From CAWIDU01 sp963835055 (lineage in GTDB: Bacteria > Patescibacteriota > Saccharimonadia > Saccharimonadales > UBA4665): 64,000 nt of DNA. Where the stretch lies: positions 310,001 to 374,000 of the forward strand of contig CAWIDU010000001.1 of the NCBI GenBank assembly GCA_963835055.1. The letters are read 5' to 3'. Shown here one piece after another: positions 59,593 to 64,000 of the stretch. How positions within the stretch are numbered: the stretch's first letter is position 1; the number at the start of each line of letters is the position of its first letter. The notes under the pieces were generated by a model. The model worked only from the letters and a program-made list of their open reading frames with translations. It was not told where the DNA came from and did no database searches. Made by a program: the position numbers and the translations under genes.

Positions 59593-59957
59593 TTAGCACT
59601 CGCTTCCAGTTTGTTCAGGCGAGCCTCAAGATCGGCAACCTTACGAGCTTCTAAGAGCTTACCGGCCAGGTGGCCGATTGCATTGGCTGTCTGAATGGGC
59701 ATAGAACCGTCCTTGTTCACTGTGCGAACGCGGTTTATAGTGTCGGCAAGGACATCGGCAATATCCTTGACTGTAGATAGGTTCATGGCGGGCAGAACGG
59801 TAACATCGGATTTAGAGGGGCTAAACAGGCCGCCTTTCTGAGTGGCGGCACGATGTTGCTCTTTAGTAGCAGGGTTATGCGTAAAACAATACTTGCTATT
59901 GCTCATGGCGTTAGCTTTGCAACTACTTCCACTTACTGTTTTACCCCTGCAAATCAT
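59589..59957 (-). CDS. Element protein with Cys/His finger, 122 aa
   Basis: MICRGKTVSGSSCKANAMSN, then YCFTHNPATKEQHRAATQKG, make a small C-C-C-H zinc site seen in proteins of phages and integrative elements of Gram-positive bacteria. A helical C-terminal half follows (IADVLADTINRVRTVNKDGS, ANAIGHLAGKLLEARKVADL). TATAAT (59969-59964, minus) is 6 bases before this ATG (GTGGTT spacer), so the start at 59957 is well supported. First gene of the recombinase operon. Confidence 0.65.
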   Translation of the reverse strand: MICRGKTVSGSSCKANAMSNSKYCFTHNPATKEQHRAATQKGGLFSPSKSDVTVLPAMNLSTVKDIADVLADTINRVRTVNKDGSMPIQTANAIGHLAGKLLEARKVADLEARLNKLEASAK

Positions 59958-59963
59958 AACCAC

Positions 59964-59969
59964 ATTATA
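59964..59969 (-). promoter_or_regulatory. -10 element of the recombinase operon
   Basis: On the minus strand TATAAT-GTGGTT-ATG. The same spacer GTGGTT occurs between TACAAT and the ATG of xer (40231-40217), a striking identity. Confidence 0.6.
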
Positions 59970-59994
59970 ACTCAAGTAGTAGGGGGTGCGCTGG

Positions 59995-60897
59995 CTACGT
60001 ATTTAGCACCAGCTTGTGCCGGGTGGAGGGCTTGTCGGTAAATACCTTAAAGAAGCCCGGGGCTTCTGTCGTAATAACTATGTTACCGTTTGAGCGAGTT
60101 GTAAGGATTTTGCCAGATCGTAATATGCTATCAGTGCTTGGGTTATAGTTGATGCCAGTGGTGTTCTCGCCATACCTGTTCGACACGTCAGTCCCGTTTG
60201 TTATTCGGTCTTCTTCGGTGGCTTTGGAGTGAACGGTCATCATAACCTTGCCAGTTAGATTAAATAATGACTGCGGGAAACCCGAGTGGTGGCCGTGATG
60301 AGGTGCTATTAGCACGTCAATGCCGCTACGCATTGTGTCTTGGAAATCCTTATCGTTTGCCGCCAGCCAATCCCATCCGGGCGTTTCCATGTCGCCGCCA
60401 AATAACACTCGAACACCGTTACAGGATAGGTAGCGTAGGATGCTGGAGTTGTTCTTTTCCTTTGATGATAGCAATGGATTTGTTTTAACTACGTTCATGG
60501 GGATTTGGAAGGTCTTATTCTGGTCAAATCCCCAGCCGTTAAACTGCACCGGCGTGCCACGGTATTTAATATCCAGCAATGACTTATAGTCGGGATGGAC
60601 ATGCTGATCCACTGAGAAATCCTCGTGCCGACGACGGTGTAAAAGGTACGGCGGCATAACGTCCATAATCCTCTTGGAGTGATTTACATGGTCATTATCT
60701 GGGTGTGTGATATGCAGAAGCGTCAGGTCTTTACCATTAAAGCTACGCATGCCGAGTGAGTCTTTATAGTTCACGATCTGGTCGATTGGCGAGAGCTTGT
60801 CGTCACTGCCACCGCAGTCGATAAGCATACTGTAGCCGTTTGGACATACGGCTAACGCCGACGACCCGTTGCCCACATCAAAGATAACGATTTTCAA
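59995..60897 (-). CDS. ComEC-like metallo-beta-lactamase-fold hydrolase, stand-alone
   Basis: The 300-residue soluble protein has the MBL fold of the ComEC C-terminal domain. It shows IFDVGNGSSALAVCPNGYSM, LIDCGG, the metal motif HITHPDNDH (residues 62-70), LFGGDMETPGWDWL and APHHGHHSG. No competence-channel membrane domain is present. The start is TTG at 60897, overlapping the stop of the upstream membrane gene (TTGA), so translation is coupled. The natural reading is a nuclease or phosphodiesterase working with the membrane protein, perhaps in phage defence. The biochemical substrate is unknown. Confidence 0.8.
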   Translation of the reverse strand: MKIVIFDVGNGSSALAVCPNGYSMLIDCGGSDDKLSPIDQIVNYKDSLGMRSFNGKDLTLLHITHPDNDHVNHSKRIMDVMPPYLLHRRRHEDFSVDQHVHPDYKSLLDIKYRGTPVQFNGWGFDQNKTFQIPMNVVKTNPLLSSKEKNNSSILRYLSCNGVRVLFGGDMETPGWDWLAANDKDFQDTMRSGIDVLIAPHHGHHSGFPQSLFNLTGKVMMTVHSKATEEDRITNGTDVSNRYGENTTGINYNPSTDSILRSGKILTTRSNGNIVITTEAPGFFKVFTDKPSTRHKLVLNT

Positions 60898-61382
60898 GAG
60901 CTATGACCTATCCGTTTTGTGACAAAGCCGGTCTGCTTCCTGTAGGCAAGAACCATCAGCATAGTTATCCCGGCAAGGATAATCGCCAGAGGGACTACAT
61001 GGGCAGTGAGGTGGTGGTTTGTGTGCTTGGCGCACGCGTAAACAAAGACCGGTACGATCGTGACGCACATCGCTACATATGTTCTGTAGGCATTATTCTC
61101 TTGTGACATCAGCTCTAGCCGGTCATCCTTCTTCGACGCCTTCAGGTAGTCTCCGTAGGGCTTAAATCGCACAACTCCAGTGGCGCGTAGTATCGGCTCG
61201 ACAATGATAGAGCCGATGCGACTGATGACCAGGCCTACAAAATAGAAGACAAAAAAGCCGCTGAAAGCGTTCAGGTCTACCCGTACATTGAGAAGCCACA
61301 AGATGCACTCGGTAGCTACTACCCCTGGGACTAGGTAGTTGAACAGGTGGTAGGAGTCTATCTTTTTAACTAGCTCGTCCAT
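60894..61382 (-). CDS. Four-helix membrane protein coupled to the ComEC-like hydrolase
   Basis: The 162-residue protein has predicted helices at ~13-30 (HLFNYLVPGVVATECILWL), ~37-58 (FSGFFVFYFVGLVISRIGS), ~103-120 (YVAMCVTIVPVFVYACA) and ~127-148 (AHVVPLAIILAGITMLMVL). The signature pieces YHLFNYLVPG, YFVGLVISRIGSIIVEPIL and a cytoplasmic loop with ASKKDDRLELMSQENNAYRT resemble a widespread, unnamed family often found in accessory regions. The promoter (ATTATA, 61401-61406) and an AAGGA ribosome site are present. Likely effector or sensor in a two-gene module; inference. Confidence 0.7.
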   Translation of the reverse strand: MDELVKKIDSYHLFNYLVPGVVATECILWLLNVRVDLNAFSGFFVFYFVGLVISRIGSIIVEPILRATGVVRFKPYGDYLKASKKDDRLELMSQENNAYRTYVAMCVTIVPVFVYACAKHTNHHLTAHVVPLAIILAGITMLMVLAYRKQTGFVTKRIGHSS

Positions 61383-61457
61383 TAAGTGTCCTTCATGTCA
61401 ATTATAACACTGTGGGGTCTGTGTTTTCAGCTAGGCATAGCTAAAAACAGGCTAGAT

Positions 61458-61466
61458 TGCTAAAAT
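61458..61466 (+). promoter_or_regulatory. Extended -10 promoter of the 217-aa membrane gene
   Basis: TGCTAAAAT with 7 bases to the ATG at 61474; a leaderless start is expected. Confidence 0.5.
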
Positions 61467-61473
61467 CACAACT

Positions 61474-62127
61474 ATGCAGGCACTTAAAAAAATCATTCTT
61501 CATCCAGCCTTACTACTCTCTGCGGGTAATACGGCACTGGCATTTGAAAGTGCTGGAACTTTTGGCATCGTTCTCAATATCCTACTTTTGGCAGCAATCC
61601 TCGCTGCTCGGATAAAAGAAGTGCAGAGCAAAAAACCATTTGGCGTACCGTTCGTTATTTTAGCCCTGGTGAACTTTGCGACCGCCTGCTCGGTAATATA
61701 CGAGAACGTGCATAAAGGTCATGCTGGTTTGATAGCTTACGCCGCAGCAGTGGCTTATATCGCATGGGGCATAGGCCACATATTCGCCGGTAGAAACGAG
61801 AGACACAATGACACTGCAAAGCGCGTATCAGAGAACCCACAGGTTTTTTACGGCATCGGCGATATGTCTGCCGTGAATGCAAGCGGCAGCATAAACCCAT
61901 TTTCTTTTCCTTTTATGGTGGTCGGGTTCATCAAGAGCATCTTTATCGGTAAGCGTATCCAGACAAAAAATAAAACCATCCGGCTGCTGGACGGCGAGCT
62001 AACGGCTGCTCGTATTTATGGTGCTGGCTATCTGATAGGCGCAATCACATCTCTGTCCACGCCGTACTTTGTTGCAGCACAGCTATTTTGGTGCTTGGCC
62101 TACTTCCAGTTCAAAAAAGATACCTAG
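61474..62127 (+). CDS. Polytopic membrane protein of unknown function, 217 aa
   Basis: About six helices: LLLSAGNTALAFE, FGIVLNILLLAAILAARI, VPFVILALVNFATACSVI, AGLIAYAAAVAYIAWGIGH, FPFMVVGFIKSIFIG and a C-terminal pair around YLIGAITSLSTPYFVAAQL. No family recognised. It is the only plus-strand gene inside the element and divergent from the hydrolase-membrane pair. It may be a third part of that module, an immunity or transport protein, but no evidence decides this. Confidence 0.6.
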   Translation: MQALKKIILHPALLLSAGNTALAFESAGTFGIVLNILLLAAILAARIKEVQSKKPFGVPFVILALVNFATACSVIYENVHKGHAGLIAYAAAVAYIAWGIGHIFAGRNERHNDTAKRVSENPQVFYGIGDMSAVNASGSINPFSFPFMVVGFIKSIFIGKRIQTKNKTIRLLDGELTAARIYGAGYLIGAITSLSTPYFVAAQLFWCLAYFQFKKDT

Positions 62128-62146
62128 CTGGACGCATAGTGTAAGT

Positions 62147-62437
62147 TCAAGTAGCATCTTCCTGTTCTGATTGCTGCTTCTTTTTAAGCCGTGCTAGCAT
62201 CTGCTTACGCAGTGCTTCGGGCATCGGTATCTGATTGTCATCGAGTTCGATGCGGCCACCTTTGCCATCCGACATACTGAGTTTATTCAGGATAGCCTCT
62301 TTGGTATCAACCGGCACTTTATCGAGTTCACGCATCAGGCCAGCAATGTCATTCTCCTCGACATATTTGCGGACGCCTTTGAAAGGCTGTTGCTGATGGA
62401 GGTCTTTTTGCTGGTTATCGTCTGGCTCAATAGGCAT
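62147..62437 (-). CDS. Small charged element protein, 96 aa
   Basis: Acidic/Gln-rich start (MPIEPDDNQQKDLHQQQPFK), helical middle (VRKYVEENDIAGLMRELDKV) and a basic end (ALRKQMLARLKKKQQSEQED). No family recognised. Minus strand; its start overlaps the end of the fragmentary frame upstream by 11 bases. Confidence 0.55.
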   Translation of the reverse strand: MPIEPDDNQQKDLHQQQPFKGVRKYVEENDIAGLMRELDKVPVDTKEAILNKLSMSDGKGGRIELDDNQIPMPEALRKQMLARLKKKQQSEQEDAT

Positions 62438-62586
62438 ACTCTACATTATAGGCTGGCTTGAATAGCTTATCCAAATCGCCATACTCCGCTTTGAGAACTG
62501 TAAAATCCCAGTGTTCTAAGATAGACTTAGCAAGAGGTTCGAGCAGTTCAATGTCTGTCGCCTCCTGCCGACCAAAGTAAAGTCAT
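62427..62586 (-). pseudogene. Fragmentary small gene (apparent one-base frameshift)
   Basis: From ATG 62586 the frame stops after 12 codons. The adjacent frame runs FGRQEATDIELLEPLAKSI and on to DKLFKPAYNVEYAY, then TGA at 62427-62429. A one-base change in the run TTTACTTTGG would join the two into a ~53-residue protein. It follows the 29-residue gene closely. Either a damaged gene or an assembly indel. Confidence 0.35.
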
Positions 62587-62592
62587 AAAGTG

Positions 62593-62682
62593 TTACTGAC
62601 CATTCTTCATTCGTTGAGTCTTGGCTTTCTGCCTAGCGATAGCTTCGTCCGTAACTCTTGCCATATCTTCGATTAATCCCAT
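62593..62682 (-). CDS. Very small protein, 29 aa
   Basis: ATG 62682 to TAA 62593 on the minus strand: a charged helix (MGLIEDMARVTDEAIARQKA, then KTQRMKNGQ). The ribosome site AAGGAGGG, 4 bases before the ATG, is among the best in the window, which argues for real translation. No family recognised. It heads the two small minus-strand frames at the element's right end. Confidence 0.5.
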   Translation of the reverse strand: MGLIEDMARVTDEAIARQKAKTQRMKNGQ

Positions 62683-62773
62683 ATACCCTCCTTATAATTT
62701 TTAATGTCTATAGTGTGTCATGTGTGCTCCTGATCGAGCAGTAATAAATTTAACGCATGTTAAGATAGTATCC

Positions 62774-63472
62774 ATGTGGCAGGAAACCAAACACGGGCTC
62801 TACAAACAATTTAACTTCGATAATTTCAAAGAAGCCTGGGCTTTTATGACGAAAGTGGCCGAGCTGGCGGAGAAGTATCAGCACCATCCGCGCTGGGAAA
62901 ACGAATGGAACGTCGTCCAAATCTGGCTGATCACCCACGAAGGCGGCCATAATATCTCTGATAAAGACCATGAAATGGCTGAGGCGATTGATAAAGTTTA
63001 CGCGCCGGTAGCGCCGCAAGGCGAGAAAACGCCTGATCCCAAGGCCCATCCGGACAAGGTCAAACTGTTCGCCGACGGCGGCTCTCGCGGCAACCCCGGT
63101 CCCAGTGCCAGCGGCTTCGTGATTCTGGATATGGAAGATAACGTCTTGGTTGATGAGGGCGTTTACCTCGGTGTGACAACCAATAATCAGGCCGAATACA
63201 CGGCCTTAAAGTTAGGTCTCGAAGCTTGTCAGAAGATGGGTGTGAGGGAAGTCGAAGTTTATCTGGACAGTCTCTTGGTGGTCAACCAAATGAACGGCAT
63301 TTTCAAGATACGAAACCGCGATTTGTGGCCGATCCATGACGCTATTAAGCAGCAAGCTAAGACCTTTCGAGAGGTCCACTACTCGCATGTGCCGCGCGAG
63401 TTTAACAAGTTGGCCGACGCTGCCGTCAACCGGGCCCTCGACGACCACCTTGACGCTCAGCAACAGAGGTGA
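62774..63472 (+). CDS. Fusion of pterin-4a-carbinolamine dehydratase domain and ribonuclease HI
   Basis: 232 residues. Residues 1-76 match the core of PCD/DCoH: HGLYKQFNFDNFKEAWAFMT, then VAELAEKYQHHPRWENEWN and WLITHEGGHNISDKDHEMAE, with catalytic His37, His38 and His55. After a 20-residue linker, residues 96-228 are RNase HI: LFADGGSRGNPGP (Asp), TTNNQAEYTALKL (Glu), VEVYLDSLLVVNQ (Asp) and FNKLADAAVNRAL (Asp). The DEDD set is complete, so RNA-DNA hybrid cleavage is expected. The role of the PCD part is unknown. ATG 62774 is preferred because the conserved part begins there. It ends at the rnpB promoter. Confidence 0.9.
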   Translation: MWQETKHGLYKQFNFDNFKEAWAFMTKVAELAEKYQHHPRWENEWNVVQIWLITHEGGHNISDKDHEMAEAIDKVYAPVAPQGEKTPDPKAHPDKVKLFADGGSRGNPGPSASGFVILDMEDNVLVDEGVYLGVTTNNQAEYTALKLGLEACQKMGVREVEVYLDSLLVVNQMNGIFKIRNRDLWPIHDAIKQQAKTFREVHYSHVPREFNKLADAAVNRALDDHLDAQQQR

Positions 63473-63478
63473 TATAAT
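63470..63478 (+). promoter_or_regulatory. Extended -10 promoter of rnpB
   Basis: TGATATAAT, where the TG belongs to the stop codon of the upstream gene. Its end is 6 bases before the first base of the P1 helix (63485), which calibrates the -10 to start distance for this genome. Confidence 0.7.
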
Positions 63479-63484
63479 GCTCAT

Positions 63485-63868
63485 GGTCAGATTATTGGCT
63501 GATCGCGTGCTCAATGAGAGTACGAGGAAAGTCCGGGCAGCGAAGGGAATGGCAGTCGCTAACGGCGACCGGGGGCAACCCTAGGGAAAGTGCCACAGAA
63601 ACGAAACCGCCAACGATTTAGTCCTTCACGGGACCCAAAATTGTTCGGTAAGGGTGAAACGAGCGGGGTAAAAGCCCGCAATTGCGCGCGGTGACGCGCG
63701 GAAATGGTAAACCCTGCCTGCTGCAAGGAGATGGATACTTTGAGGTCTAAAGCCTCAAGCGTCCCGCTAAGAATTCATCGTCAGAACCGCTCGAATCTAC
63801 CGGCAACGGTAAATCTAGATAGATGATCAGCCACGACAGAACCCGGCTTATCGATAATCTGACCACCA
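63485..63868 (+). ncRNA. rnpB: RNase P RNA, bacterial class A
   Basis: Catalytic RNA that trims tRNA 5' leaders. GGTCAGATTA (63485-63494) pairs with TAATCTGACC (63855-63864) as helix P1. Conserved core segments are GAGGAAAGTCCGGGC, CACAGAAAC, GGGTGAAACGAGCGG, AGATAGATGATC near the 3' side and CGACAGAACCCGGCTTA. Length about 384 bases. Confidence 0.97.
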
Positions 63869-63872
63869 GAAA

Positions 63873-63896
63873 AGCCCTCCACTAGGAGGGCTTTTG
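63873..63896 (+). terminator. Intrinsic terminator of rnpB
   Basis: AGCCCTCC, loop ACTA, GGAGGGCT (63873-63892), then a short T-rich run. Confidence 0.85.
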
Positions 63897-63903
63897 TTAT
63901 GAT
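63895..63903 (+). promoter_or_regulatory. Extended -10 promoter of the last gene
   Basis: TGTTATGAT with 6 bases to the ATG at 63910; it overlaps the tail of the rnpB terminator. Confidence 0.5.
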
Positions 63904-63909
63904 TAGAGC

Positions 63910-64000
63910 ATGGGTGAGACTTTATGCCAACTTTGTACTGCGGCTTGTTGTAAAGGCGGGCCTAATGGCTCGTCAATCTCTTTATCGCCTTCAGAGCACG
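63910..64000 (+). CDS. Start of a cysteine-cluster (YkgJ-like?) protein, 3' end outside window
   Basis: Thirty codons are visible: MGETLCQLCTAACCKGGPNG and a Ser-rich continuation. The spacing CxxCxxxCC is that of YkgJ-type iron/zinc-chelating clusters, but too little is seen for certainty. The leaderless-type promoter supports the start. Confidence 0.5.
   Translation, partial: MGETLCQLCTAACCKGGPNGSSISLSPSEH

Larger units (their letters stand above)
57795..62700. mobile_element. Small integrative element at tRNA-Pro (right limit uncertain)
   Basis: A large serine recombinase gene ends inside tRNA-Pro. Behind it follow genes with no housekeeping function: a phage/plasmid-like zinc protein, a ComEC-like hydrolase, membrane proteins and several small frames. 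Housekeeping genes resume with the PCD-RNase HI fusion and rnpB. Serine recombinases leave only short att cores, and I could not find a convincing repeat of the tRNA end, so the right border is put between 62.45 and 62.77 kb by gene content. Confidence 0.6.

Noticed and set aside
57795..62600. Direct repeat of the tRNA-Pro 3' end near 62545-62575 (GTTCAA, CTGTC and CCGACCA in order) as attR
   Set aside because: The shared blocks are short and differently spaced; the match is no better than chance and serine recombinases do not need a long repeat.
1..64000. Many long antisense frames (e.g. opposite pilB, pilT, the MMPL and MFS genes)
   Set aside because: They are shadows of GC-rich coding genes: no ribosome sites, no family features and Arg/Ser/Pro-biased composition.
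1..64000. CRISPR array or IS element
   Set aside because: No regularly spaced repeats and no DDE-type transposase frame were seen on either strand.

Overview
The window looks like a chromosome segment of a Candidate Phyla Radiation bacterium, most likely a Saccharibacteria (TM7) lineage. The evidence is the gene content and style. There is a complete type IV pilus locus with several pseudopilins, many secreted low-complexity surface proteins, and shortened housekeeping enzymes (a ThrRS without TGS and editing domains, a short MiaA). No biosynthetic pathway is seen, TGA is used as a stop (so not the code-25 CPR lineages), and coding regions are moderately GC-rich. The assignment is inference; no 16S rRNA is present.

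Layout. 1-6.1 kb: end of RNase J, ftsK, then rpsF-ssb-rpsR, efp and a TlyA-type methyltransferase. ftsK, rpsF and ssb are broken by many single-base shifts that look like assembly errors. 6.0-8.9 kb: a Crp/Fnr regulator, a PH-domain protein and YchF. 8.9-17.4 kb: a surface and secretion region with an anchored PKD-like protein, TatA-TatC plus a 63-residue putative Tat substrate, a DUF916/WxL-like three-gene module, three phage-tail-fibre-like proteins and a secreted trypsin-like protein. 17.4-21.7 kb: a DUF1697 protein and divergent MMPL and MFS exporters that share a palindromic two-way promoter. 21.8-26.2 kb: three secreted or membrane proteins of unknown role, including one of 945 residues. 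26.3-39.3 kb: the type IV pilus operon (pilM, N, O, a small membrane protein, pilB, pilT, pilC, two pilins, pilD, four pseudopilin or PilX-like proteins). 39.3-43.1 kb: Xer recombinase, XRE regulator, ndk, tRNA-Arg, a membrane PH protein and a PpiC foldase (again with frameshifts), tRNA-Asp. 43.1-51.7 kb: accessory unknowns mixed with YbjQ, an arrestin-like protein, an esterase, DUF1003, tRNA-Thr and tRNA-Gly, a membrane GT2, NrdR and tRNA-Val. 51.7-57.6 kb: thrS, a HAD nucleotidase, an alkyltransferase-like protein, miaA, a winged-helix regulator, a metal-dependent hydrolase, rpmB, an actinobacterial-style zinc-ribbon protein and an M50 protease. 57.56-62.7 kb: a structured RNA (possibly 6S), tRNA-Pro, and a small integrative element. 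The element's large serine recombinase gene runs into the tRNA-Pro gene, and it carries a ComEC-like metallo-hydrolase translationally coupled to a membrane protein. 62.8-64 kb: a pterin-dehydratase/RNase HI fusion, the RNase P RNA, and the start of a cysteine-cluster protein.

Two window-wide patterns stand out. First, many genes have an extended -10 promoter (TGnTATAAT) placed so that transcription should start at or within a few bases of the start codon, so leaderless messages appear common. The rnpB promoter, where the RNA 5' end is known from its P1 helix, calibrates this spacing. Second, gene packing is very tight: ATGA or TTGA overlaps, convergent overlaps of 4-27 bases, and a recombinase CDS inside a tRNA gene.

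The most novel candidates are the PCD-RNase HI fusion, the ComEC-like hydrolase/membrane-protein pair in the tRNA-Pro element, the structured RNA at 57.57-57.71 kb, the WxL-like surface module, and the tandem tail-fibre-like proteins without a prophage.
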